Below are positions 1-7,147 of a DNA stretch of 22,942 bases, one piece after another. A program made the position numbers and the translations under genes. The DNA lies in the NCBI GenBank assembly GCA_958426425.1, contig CATZYY010000023.1:1-22942 (forward strand), written 5' to 3'. The notes below the pieces were generated by a model that saw only the letters and a list, made by a program, of their open reading frames with translations, had not been told where the DNA came from and did not search any database. The first letter of the stretch is position 1; the number at the start of each line of letters is the position of its first letter. The DNA is from an uncultured Oscillospiraceae bacterium. Its GTDB lineage: Bacteria; Bacillota; Clostridia; Oscillospirales; Oscillospiraceae.

Positions 1-2
1 TC

Positions 3-1106
3 ACCATCTTCAACGAGATCGGCCGGGCCTGGCGGGCCCTTCACGACCCCAAGAAACGGGTGGTGTTCCAGATCGCCCCGGCGGTCCGGGTGGCCGTGGG
101 CGAGGCCTTCGGCCTGACGCCGGGTACCAACACGTTGGACAAGCTGGTGTCCGCCCTGAAGATGATGGGCGCCGACGAGGTGTACGACACCAACTTCGGC
201 GCGGACCTGACCGTGGTGGAGGAATCTGCGGAATTCCTGGAGCGGCTGAAGAAAGGCGGTCCCTTCCCCATGTTCACCAGCTGCTGTCCCGCCTGGATCA
301 AGTACCTGGAAAACGAAAATCCCAAGTATCTCCGGCACGTGTCCACCTGCAAGTCTCCCATGGAGATGTTCGCGGCGGTGCTGAAGGACCTGTACGCCAA
401 AAAGGACGCTGAGGACGGCCGCACCACCTACCACATCGCCGTCATGCCCTGTACCGCCAAGAAGATGGAGGCCCAGCGGCCGGAGTTCCGGCGGGATGGG
501 AAGCCGGACGTGGATCTGGTGCTGACCACCCAGGAGGTCATCAACATGATCAAGGAGTCCGGCATCCGCTTCGGCGAGCTGGAGGGGGAGTCCCCGGACC
601 TGCCCTTCGGCATGGGTACCGGCGCCGCCACCATCTTCGGTACCACCGGCGGCGTGGCGGAGGCCGTGGCCAGGTGCGTGGTGGAGGACAAGTCCAAGAA
701 CACCCTCCAGGCCATCCAGTTCTCCGGCCTGCGGGGCACCGATACCATCCGGGAAGTCACCCTGCCGGTGGGGGACCGGGTGCTGCGGATGGCGGTGGTC
801 CACGGCCTGGTCAACGCCAAAAAGCTCCTCTCGGACATCGAGGAGGGCAGCGCCTACTACGACCTGGTGGAGGTCATGACCTGCAAGACCGGCTGCGTGG
901 GCGGCGCGGGACAGCCCTATGGTCTGATCCCCATTAAGCAGCAGCGGGCGGCGGGCCTCTACGAGGCGGACCGCTCCTCCCTCATCAAGCGCTCCGAGCG
1001 TAACCCCATGGTCATCAAGCTGCTGGACGGCCCCCTCAAGGGCCGCACCCACGAGCTGCTCCATGTTCGCTATTCTGCGGAGACGGCTTCTGAGGAAGCA
1101 ACATAA
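3..1106 (+). CDS. [FeFe] hydrogenase large subunit, 5' end cut off by window
   Basis: The reading frame is open from base 3, so the N-terminal part (ferredoxin-like Fe-S domains, if present) lies outside the window. The visible part is the H-cluster domain of an [FeFe] hydrogenase, which couples proton reduction or H2 oxidation to ferredoxin and/or NAD(H) in the cytoplasm of fermenting anaerobes. The three H-cluster motifs occur in order: TSCCPAW (L1, around base 275), MPCTAKKME (L2, around 444) and an L3 equivalent TCKTGCVGGAGQP (around 880). The cysteine that passes protons to the cluster (first Cys of TSCCP) is present. The family C-terminal HELLH-type ending is present, so the 3' end is natural. 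L3 departs from the usual ACPGGCxxGGGQP but keeps the C-x3-C spacing. Most like group A monomeric or electron-bifurcating enzymes; partner subunits would lie upstream. Confidence 0.93.
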   Translation, partial: TIFNEIGRAWRALHDPKKRVVFQIAPAVRVAVGEAFGLTPGTNTLDKLVSALKMMGADEVYDTNFGADLTVVEESAEFLERLKKGGPFPMFTSCCPAWIKYLENENPKYLRHVSTCKSPMEMFAAVLKDLYAKKDAEDGRTTYHIAVMPCTAKKMEAQRPEFRRDGKPDVDLVLTTQEVINMIKESGIRFGELEGESPDLPFGMGTGAATIFGTTGGVAEAVARCVVEDKSKNTLQAIQFSGLRGTDTIREVTLPVGDRVLRMAVVHGLVNAKKLLSDIEEGSAYYDLVEVMTCKTGCVGGAGQPYGLIPIKQQRAAGLYEADRSSLIKRSERNPMVIKLLDGPLKGRTHELLHVRYSAETASEEAT

Positions 1107-1114
1107 ATGAACAG

Positions 1115-1160
1115 CCCCCGCTTTTCGGAAGGAAAATCTGAAAAGCGGGGGTAGTTTTTA
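1115..1160 (+). terminator. Rho-independent terminator after hydrogenase
   Basis: Perfect 12-bp stem CCCCCGCTTTTC (1115-1126) / GAAAAGCGGGGG (1140-1151), 13-nt loop, followed by TAGTTTTTA. It starts 8 bases after the hydrogenase stop codon and fits the end of that transcript. Confidence 0.9.
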
Positions 1161-1327
1161 ATGCAGCTTTGACTTCTTGGGGGCTCTATTCCCTGGAAAT
1201 ATCTTGTGAAGCTACCCTGGAGATTTTGTAAGAACATATTTTTGCGCGTGGTTGTAGCACAAAAAGAGATCGCATGATTTCCCCCAAGGCTGCAATGACT
1301 GCCGGTTAGAATCTGGATAAAAAATAT

Positions 1328-1356
1328 TTTACTCTTCTCGCCCGTTGTGACATAAT
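1328..1356 (+). promoter_or_regulatory. SigA-like promoter of TetR-family gene
   Basis: TTTACT (1328-1333), 17-nt spacer, CATAAT (1351-1356); 4 of 6 and 5 of 6 matches to the consensus. It lies ~240 bases before the regulator start and is the best promoter match in this gap. Confidence 0.5.
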
Positions 1357-1370
1357 GGTGGCGGGAGAAG
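1334..1370. promoter_or_regulatory. Imperfect inverted repeat spanning the -10 region, possible operator
   Basis: CTTCTCGCCCG (1334-1344) and CGGGAGAAG (1362-1370) form an inverted repeat if two bases are bulged out. It brackets the CATAAT -10 box of the promoter for the adjacent TetR-type gene, where autorepressors of that family often bind. Position is the main argument; the repeat is short and imperfect. Confidence 0.25.
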
Positions 1371-1596
1371 CGGGGCGGGCCTGACGTGGATACGGGGCCT
1401 GGATTACCTTGGACCGCCTGCTCAGCCGACTGCAGACCAGAAGAAATCTGACGTGTGATTACGGGATGCTGTCCTGCAGTCCGGAGAGAATACCCGCTGC
1501 AAGCGGTATGCAGAGCGCTTGTCCCGCTGGAGAAAGTCCGGGGCCTTTTCAATTGTCAGGTCCTGCAGGTATAGGAGCAAAGGAGTCGGAATCGCC

Positions 1597-2136
1597 ATGC
1601 CCATTGATATGAAGCGAACCATTGCAGAGGCAGTGCAGGTGCTGCTGATTGAACGCCATGTAAAGAAGCTGACGGTAAAGGACATCGTGGAGCAGTGCCA
1701 CATTACCCGGCAGGCCTTCTATTACCACTTTGGGGGGATTCCGGAGCTGCTGCAGTGGATGATTGACGGATATTTTGAGAAGATGATGACCCAGACCATG
1801 GCCCAGGAGGACGATGAGGCGGGGCTGCGGTGCTTTTTCGTGATGGCGGTCAACGCCGCGCCCTATGTGGAGCAGGGGATGCGGAGCAACTACGGCGAGG
1901 ACCTGCGGCGTCTTCTCCGGCAGGCCTTTCAGCGGTATTTCGCCCTTGCCTCCCAGCGGAAAAATTTCTGTCCCCGGTGCACCCATACCCAGCTGCAGAT
2001 CCTCCAGCGCTACCATTGCCAGGCTATCATGGGGCTGCTGGGGGAGTGGACCGAGGAGGATACCCAGCGGCTGGATGAGATCGTCCACACGGTATATCAC
2101 ATCATGACGGCGGAGATACCGCCCTGGGACTGCTAG
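1597..2136 (+). CDS. TetR/AcrR-family transcriptional regulator
   Basis: 179-residue one-component DNA-binding regulator. The N-terminal helix-turn-helix lies at about residues 26-45 (LTVKDIVEQCHITRQAFYYH), with the family-typical FYYHF recognition helix. The rest is a helical ligand/dimerisation domain without a recognisable ligand signature. A CPRC motif at residues 125-128 with nearby His and Cys residues is unusual and could be a metal or redox site (inference). Start choice: AGGAGT at 1581-1586 precedes ATG 1597 by 10 bases; the frame is open further upstream but those codons look like leader. ATG 1609 is an alternative. The layout resembles DhaS-type small TetR proteins. The gene is monocistronic, between the hydrogenase terminator and its own, so its target is not given by context. 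Confidence 0.88.
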   Translation: MPIDMKRTIAEAVQVLLIERHVKKLTVKDIVEQCHITRQAFYYHFGGIPELLQWMIDGYFEKMMTQTMAQEDDEAGLRCFFVMAVNAAPYVEQGMRSNYGEDLRRLLRQAFQRYFALASQRKNFCPRCTHTQLQILQRYHCQAIMGLLGEWTEEDTQRLDEIVHTVYHIMTAEIPPWDC

Positions 2137-2156
2137 GCCTGACCATAATTTTATTT

Positions 2157-2207
2157 GACAAAAGGAACCGGCGTGTAAAATCTTTTTACACGCCGGTTCC
2201 TTTTGTC
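2157..2207. terminator. Perfect 24-bp inverted repeat, probable bidirectional terminator
   Basis: Arms 2157-2180 and 2184-2207 are perfectly complementary over 24 bp around a TCT loop; the core is GGAACCGGCGTGT / ACACGCCGGTTCC. T-rich stretches inside and beyond each arm suit termination on either strand. It starts 20 bases after the TetR-gene stop. The stem is much longer than most intrinsic terminators, so a repeat-family element is a second possibility. Confidence 0.75.
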
Positions 2208-2231
2208 TATACACGAAAAAAGATCTGCCAA

Positions 2232-2259
2232 TTGCGGAGTAAGGCAGGTCCTCTATAAT
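2232..2259 (+). promoter_or_regulatory. SigA-like promoter of the ftsH operon
   Basis: TTGCGG (2232-2237), 16-nt spacer, consensus TATAAT (2254-2259). It lies 25 bases before the first start codon of the operon, which has a strong AAGGAGG site at 2271-2277. Confidence 0.75.
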
Positions 2260-2284
2260 GAGAAGCAGATAAGGAGGCGGGGAT

Positions 2285-2716
2285 ATGGCACATGAAATTC
2301 TCGCGGTCAAACTCTGTGAACTGGATGAACAGCTCTCCAGGCTCAGCGGCCGTATTCATCTCAGTGAGACCGCTGCCCACGCACAGCTGCGTCGGGAGAT
2401 TCAGTCGCTGCGCCGGGAGTGTGAGGAAACGGAGCTGACCCTGCGAACAAAGCTGCGCCACTCCAGGACGGGGATGGCACCTGTTATGGCGGACGCCTAT
2501 GAGCGTGTGGAGCGCTGTGTTCAAAGTGCGCAGGCCGCTTTGGAAGACCAGGCCCTCCGTAGCGGCGGGCCGGAAGCCCTGGCAGAGGAAAAGATTCTCC
2601 TGGCGGAGTATGCCCTGGACTTCGCCCTGCAGGGAGCCAACCGGGCATTGCTGCTGGCCATGGAGGCCATTGACGCCCAGTACACCGGGCAGGAAGGAGA
2701 CAAATCGCCGTCATGA
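2285..2716 (+). CDS. Unknown small helical (coiled-coil-like) protein, first gene of ftsH operon
   Basis: 143 residues, no family recognised. The protein is predicted almost wholly alpha-helical and charged: two heptad-like stretches (about residues 8-65 and 70-135) with regular Leu/Ala spacing, no signal peptide, no membrane span and only two Cys. This suggests a soluble coiled-coil or helical-bundle protein. The start is firm: AAGGAGG at 2271-2277 lies 7 bases before ATG 2285. Its stop overlaps the ftsH start (ATGA at 2713-2716), so the two are translationally coupled. A structural partner, adaptor or substrate-handling factor of FtsH is an inference from coupling only. Confidence 0.85.
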   Translation: MAHEILAVKLCELDEQLSRLSGRIHLSETAAHAQLRREIQSLRRECEETELTLRTKLRHSRTGMAPVMADAYERVERCVQSAQAALEDQALRSGGPEALAEEKILLAEYALDFALQGANRALLLAMEAIDAQYTGQEGDKSPS

Positions 2717-4545
2717 AAGAAGTCAAAACACCTAAGAAACCGCTGCTTTACTATTATGGCATTGTACTGCTGATTATTTTCCTGTTCAATCTGCTGGTGA
2801 CTCCCATACTCTCTCAGCGGCAGGTAACCGAGGTGGACTACGGCACCTTTATGGATATGATCGAGGAGCAAAACATCGGCGTAGTGCAGGTGGAGGATAC
2901 CCAGATCGTCTTTACCGATAAGGAGGGCTCCCAGGTATATGCCACCGGCCCCATGGAGGACCCCACTCTGACGGAGCGGCTCCATGACGCTGGGGCCCAG
3001 TTCGGCCGGGTCATCGAGGAGCCCGCCTCCCCGCTGCTCAGCTGGTTTTTGACGATCATTCTGCCCATCCTCATCTTTGTGGGCCTGGGGCAGTATATGC
3101 GTAAAAAGCTCATGGAGCAGGCAGGGGGCGGCAAGGGCTCCATGGCCTTTGGCATGGGCAAAAGCAGCGCCAAGGTCTATGTCCAGTCCACCAAGGGCAT
3201 TCGGTTTTCCGATGTGGCCGGTGAGGACGAGGCCAAGGAGAGCCTGTCGGAGGTGGTGGATTACCTCCACAATCCGGAAAAGTATACCCAGGTGGGCGCC
3301 TCCATGCCCAAGGGCATTTTACTGGTTGGCCCTCCGGGCACCGGAAAGACCATGCTGGCCAAGGCAGTGGCCGGCGAGGCCAATGTGCCCTTTTTCTCCA
3401 TCTCCGGTTCGGAGTTTGTGGAGATGTTTGTGGGAATGGGCGCCTCCAAGGTCCGGGACCTGTTCCGGCAGGCCAAGGAGAAGGCGCCCTGCATCGTATT
3501 CATCGATGAGATCGACGCCATCGGGCAAAAGCGCAGTTCCGGCGGATACGGCGGAGGAAACGATGAGCGGGAGCAGACCCTCAACCAGCTGCTCACGGAG
3601 ATGGACGGCTTTGAGGGCAACACCGGCGTCATGATTTTGGCGGCCACCAACCGCCCGGAGTCCCTGGACCCGGCCTTGACCCGGCCCGGCCGGTTTGACC
3701 GGCGGGTGCCGGTGGAGCTACCGGATCTTGCCGGCCGGGAGGCCATTTTGAAGGTCCATGCCAAGAAGATCAAGGTGGGGGAGGATGTGGACTTCCGTAC
3801 CATTGCCCGCATGGCCGCCGGAGCCTCCGGCGCGGAGCTTGCCAACATCGTCAACGAGGCCGCCCTCCGGGCGGTGCGCAGCGGCCGCACCGTGGTCAAT
3901 GAGGCTGATCTGGAGGAGAGCATCGAGGTGGTCATTGCCGGGTACCAGAAGAAGAATGCCGTCCTCTCAGACCACGAGAAAAAGGTGGTGGCGTACCATG
4001 AGATCGGCCACGCCCTGGTGGCTGCCATGCAGACCCACTCCGCTCCCGTGCAGAAAATCACCATCATACCCCGGACCTCCGGCGCTTTGGGCTACACCAT
4101 GCAGGTGGACACCGGGGACAAGTACCTGATGACCAAAGAGGAGATCGAAAACAAGATCGCCACCTTCACCGGCGGCCGGGCCGCCGAGGAAGTGGCCTTC
4201 GGGGAGATTACCACCGGCGCCTCCAACGACATTGAGCAGGCTACCAAGCTGGCCCGGGCCATGATCGCACGCTACGGCATGAGCGCTGACTTCGACATGG
4301 TGGCCATGGAAACTGTTCAAAACCAGTACCTGGGCGGCGACGCCTCTTTGACCTGTTCCCCCGAAACCCAGCGGGAAATTGACCGAAAGGTAGTGGAGCT
4401 GGTGAAGGCTCAGCACGAAAAGGCCCGGAAGATCCTGGAGGACAACCGGGAGAAACTGAACGAGCTGGCGGCCTTCCTCTATGAGAAGGAGACCATCACC
4501 GGCGAGGAGTTCATGGAGATCCTGACGGGAGGGAAGCAGAAATGA
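2713..4545 (+). CDS. ftsH: ATP-dependent membrane zinc metalloprotease FtsH
   Basis: 610 residues, within the normal family range. FtsH is a membrane-anchored hexameric AAA+ protease that extracts and degrades misassembled membrane proteins and some regulators. Order: first membrane span about 11-33, short extracytoplasmic domain, second span about 108-127, AAA domain with Walker A GPPGTGKT (206-213), Walker B CIVFIDEID (260-268) and a second region of homology with ATNRPE..RPGRFDR, then the M41 peptidase domain with zinc motif HEIGH (429-433) and the downstream TTGASNDIEQAT segment carrying the third zinc ligand. HEIGH in place of the commoner HEAGH keeps both His and the catalytic Glu. The start overlaps the upstream stop by 4 bases and the end overlaps the next start by 4. 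Confidence 0.98.
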   Translation: MKEVKTPKKPLLYYYGIVLLIIFLFNLLVTPILSQRQVTEVDYGTFMDMIEEQNIGVVQVEDTQIVFTDKEGSQVYATGPMEDPTLTERLHDAGAQFGRVIEEPASPLLSWFLTIILPILIFVGLGQYMRKKLMEQAGGGKGSMAFGMGKSSAKVYVQSTKGIRFSDVAGEDEAKESLSEVVDYLHNPEKYTQVGASMPKGILLVGPPGTGKTMLAKAVAGEANVPFFSISGSEFVEMFVGMGASKVRDLFRQAKEKAPCIVFIDEIDAIGQKRSSGGYGGGNDEREQTLNQLLTEMDGFEGNTGVMILAATNRPESLDPALTRPGRFDRRVPVELPDLAGREAILKVHAKKIKVGEDVDFRTIARMAAGASGAELANIVNEAALRAVRSGRTVVNEADLEESIEVVIAGYQKKNAVLSDHEKKVVAYHEIGHALVAAMQTHSAPVQKITIIPRTSGALGYTMQVDTGDKYLMTKEEIENKIATFTGGRAAEEVAFGEITTGASNDIEQATKLARAMIARYGMSADFDMVAMETVQNQYLGGDASLTCSPETQREIDRKVVELVKAQHEKARKILEDNREKLNELAAFLYEKETITGEEFMEILTGGKQK

Positions 4546-5084
4546 GAAGACGCTCTGGATTTGGCTGGCTGGAGCTGGCCATTGGGATCGCCCTGATCGG
4601 ATTAGGGATTTTTGCCTTTGTAAGGCCGGATCTGGCGCTGAGCGGAATGGTGTTTGCCTATGGTATTGCTGCTGTGGTGATGGGCGTGGCAGATCTGCTG
4701 CTGTTCATTGAGGTGCAGCGCTATACGGGACTGAGTCCCATCCTCTCTCTCATTTCCGGTGTGCTGAGCGTTATGACCGGACTGATGCTGGTGGCCTATC
4801 CCGCCACCGGGGCGCTGGTGCTGACGTTTCTGTTTCCCATCTGGTTCATTGCCCACGTGATCGCCCGGTTTACACACTTGGGCCATATCCGTTTTGTGGC
4901 AGGGGAGGGGATGTACTATTTCACACTCGTTGTCAACATTATCGGGTTGCTTTTGGGAATCTCAATGGTGATTCACCCCCTGTTTACACTGTCCACCATT
5001 CGCTGCTTTGCCAGTGTCTACCTGGTTCTTTTGGGAATCAACAGTGTGGTAATGGCAGTGAATCGCATGAAGAATCGCTGGTAA
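4542..5084 (+). CDS. HdeD/DUF308-family integral membrane protein
   Basis: 180 residues with about six hydrophobic spans and short loops, matching the HdeD/DUF308 family of small polytopic inner-membrane proteins (named after an acid-resistance protein of E. coli). The biochemical role of the family is unknown. The N-terminal RRR before the first span suggests a cytoplasmic N-terminus. ATG 4542 overlaps the ftsH stop (ATGA), so it is co-translated with the membrane protease. Placement suggests a membrane-stress or FtsH-associated role, which is inference. A typical intrinsic terminator is not evident after it; only a weak AAAGGGAGAG..CTTCTCTTT pairing follows. Confidence 0.85.
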   Translation: MRRRSGFGWLELAIGIALIGLGIFAFVRPDLALSGMVFAYGIAAVVMGVADLLLFIEVQRYTGLSPILSLISGVLSVMTGLMLVAYPATGALVLTFLFPIWFIAHVIARFTHLGHIRFVAGEGMYYFTLVVNIIGLLLGISMVIHPLFTLSTIRCFASVYLVLLGINSVVMAVNRMKNRW

Positions 5085-5548
5085 AAGGGAGAGTGACATA
5101 CAGTTCTCTGCTTCTCTTTGGGGCGGTGAAATTGTGTTCGCCATGAAAACCGCTCAGCGCATTCCGGAAATGCCAATGCCGTGTGGCCGTTCACTGCCGC
5201 CGGAGAGGAGCCGTTCCAAAGTCATATCCGAAAAAGCGTTGTCATGTATGCCGCGGCATATCCTGGTTGGGAGCGGCTGAGCAATCAAAGGCTGCTCTGG
5301 AAAACAAATCATGCGGGAGCACCCCTGCACGGGCGACAACCGCGGGCAGAGATGGGGGCAGCGTATCCGCATAAAAAAGAGGCGAGGGCTTTCGGACGCT
5401 TCCGGCCACGTGCCGCGCGATACCTCTCATATGCCATTTACCTGGGAAGAGCTTGGGCGGGATTGCTTTTTTCTGGGGAGAACGGTATAGTTAAAAATGA
5501 AAAGTCTTTCCAATCGGAACTTTTTAAAAAGAAGAGGGGGAGCGTTTT
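5085..5548. other. 464-bp region without a credible gene
   Basis: Open frames on both strands here lack ribosome binding sites, conserved motifs and plausible composition; the longest, ending at 5552, simply runs into the next gene. A 12-bp palindrome ATGCCGCGGCAT lies near 5250. The only functional signal I can support is the promoter at 5463-5491. It may be decayed coding DNA, but no parent gene is recognisable. Confidence 0.5.
5463..5491 (+). promoter_or_regulatory. SigA-like promoter of the unknown envelope operon
   Basis: TTGCTT (5463-5468), 17-nt spacer, TATAGT (5486-5491), 57 bases before the start at 5549. Good -10 and spacing; the -35 matches the consensus at 3-4 positions. Confidence 0.6.
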
Positions 5549-7135
5549 ATGAAGACCAATGTGCGGAAGGAACGGACCAGGGGTGTGCCCCGGGCAGGTG
5601 GGCTGCTGACGGCGTCGGCGGTGCTGCTGATGGCCGGACCGGTGGCGGACTGGCTTTTGAGCAGGGTGATGGAGGACTACCGCACCTCCATGTCCATCTT
5701 CTTCTGCCTGCTGACCGTGGCGGGGGGCGTCCTTTTGCTGACGGCCCGGGGGAGGAAGGCCGGCTGCGCCGTGGGCGGTGTCCTGGCGCTGCTGAGCGCT
5801 GCCGTGACCATGAACCGGCCGCTGCTGCTGGCGGCGGTGGCCCTTTGGGCGGTGTCCGTGGCGGGTGTATCCTGGAACAAGGCGCCGGGCTTTCTGCCGG
5901 AGAAACTCCGGATGCCGGTGCTGAACCTGATCTGCGTGGTTCTGGCGGCGGTCAGCGGCCTGCAGAGCCTGCCGGCCGTCAAATACACGCCCGCCTTTCT
6001 GGCACCGCTGCTGCTGGCGGCGGTGGGCGCGGCGCTGCTGTGCGGCAATGTGCGGGCGGAGGTGTTCATGCCCCTGTCCCCGGAGGAGCGGGCCCAGAAG
6101 GGGCCGGAGCCGCGGTACCGGTCGGTGCCCTCCGCCGGAGTTTTGGGACTTCTGGGCGCGCTGCTGCTCCTGGCCGACGGCGGCTGGCTGCTCGTGTACA
6201 TCTTCCGGCTGATGGGCTCTTTTGATGTGCCGCTTTCCAACCTGCTCTGGCCGGCGCTGACGGCGGCGGCCGGCGTGCTGCTGTTGCTGCGGGGCCAGGG
6301 GGAGAAGCGGCTGCTGCCCGCTGCCGTATTGCTGCTGATCTGCCAGGTCAGGTCCCTCCTGGTCATGCGTGAGATGGCGGCATACGCGGACCAGACGGGG
6401 GCGGCCCTCCAGCAGACCCAGCAGGCGGCGCTGCTGTTTTTCAGCGTGCTGTTGCTGCTGCTGAGCGCCGTGGGTTTCGCCTGGAACCGCCCTGCGGGAA
6501 AGACGCGGCAACTGCCGTTGTTCAACGCCATCGCGGCGGCTCTGGCGGCGGCCAACGGGATCTGGGGCGTGATCGATCAGATTTCCGCGATCGTGGAAAC
6601 CGCCAAGGCCGGCGCGGAACTGGAGTCCGGATCGGTATGGAACCTGGTGCTGGCCCTGCTGCTGCCGGTGGGGTTAGTGCTGGTGAACCTGGCGGTGGAG
6701 AGCCGCCAGCTGCCCGCCATGGCCCGGAAGGTGGACGGCGGCAAGTACCGCCGGGGCCTCAGCGGCTTTGTGGGCAGCTTCTACACCGGCGTGGGCGGCA
6801 AGCTGCAGCTGCTGGCCAAGATCGGTGGTGCGCTGTGCTTGGTACTGGGGCTCCTGGGTGTGGTTTTGATCCTCCTGGGCGTGCTGGTACTGCTGCTGCA
6901 GCTGGTCGGCCTGATCCCCTCCGGCTTTGAGCCTACGTCGCTGATGCTGGGCGGCCTGATCGGCGTGGTGAGCGCGCTCCTTCTGGCGGTGAGCACCTGG
7001 CCCCTGTACGCCTTCGGCCAGATCACGGCCGACCTCCACGCCATCCGCAAGGGCGGGATCTTCACCGCCGCGCCGGAGAGCGCCGCACAGCCCGCCGCCT
7101 CCCGGGAGAACCCCGACGAGCTGCCGGAGCTGTAA
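5549..7135 (+). CDS. Unknown polytopic membrane protein (13-14 hydrophobic segments)
   Basis: 528 residues, no family recognised. Very rich in Leu, Ala, Val and Gly, with about 13-14 membrane segments spread through the length. A short charged N-terminus (KTNVRKERTR) suggests the N-terminus is inside. Two more polar stretches lie at about 168-190 (PLSPEERAQKG..) and about 390-420, and the C-terminal ~25 residues are soluble and Pro/Glu-rich. No transporter, glycosyltransferase or protease motif was found. The start uses AGGGGG (5535-5540) 8 bases before the ATG. The next gene starts 12 bases after the stop with GAGGAGG in the gap, so they form an operon. A membrane partner for the following repeat protein is inference. 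Confidence 0.8.
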   Translation: MKTNVRKERTRGVPRAGGLLTASAVLLMAGPVADWLLSRVMEDYRTSMSIFFCLLTVAGGVLLLTARGRKAGCAVGGVLALLSAAVTMNRPLLLAAVALWAVSVAGVSWNKAPGFLPEKLRMPVLNLICVVLAAVSGLQSLPAVKYTPAFLAPLLLAAVGAALLCGNVRAEVFMPLSPEERAQKGPEPRYRSVPSAGVLGLLGALLLLADGGWLLVYIFRLMGSFDVPLSNLLWPALTAAAGVLLLLRGQGEKRLLPAAVLLLICQVRSLLVMREMAAYADQTGAALQQTQQAALLFFSVLLLLLSAVGFAWNRPAGKTRQLPLFNAIAAALAAANGIWGVIDQISAIVETAKAGAELESGSVWNLVLALLLPVGLVLVNLAVESRQLPAMARKVDGGKYRRGLSGFVGSFYTGVGGKLQLLAKIGGALCLVLGLLGVVLILLGVLVLLLQLVGLIPSGFEPTSLMLGGLIGVVSALLLAVSTWPLYAFGQITADLHAIRKGGIFTAAPESAAQPAASRENPDELPEL

Positions 7136-7147
7136 GAGGAGGCCGCC

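Larger units (their letters stand above)
1161..1596. other. 436-bp intergenic region with promoter and long leader
   Basis: I see no credible gene here; the short open frames lack ribosome binding sites and family resemblance. The first ~165 bases are AT-richer than the coding DNA around them. A SigA-like promoter lies at 1328-1356. The following ~230 bases would form a long leader of the regulator mRNA and contain small GC-rich hairpins, for example around 1490-1520, where CAAGCG and CGCTTG can pair. No known riboswitch was recognised. Confidence 0.5.

Noticed and set aside
5181..5552. Small plus-strand open frame upstream of the membrane-protein gene
   Set aside because: No ribosome binding site, includes the promoter of the next gene and has no conserved-looking segment.
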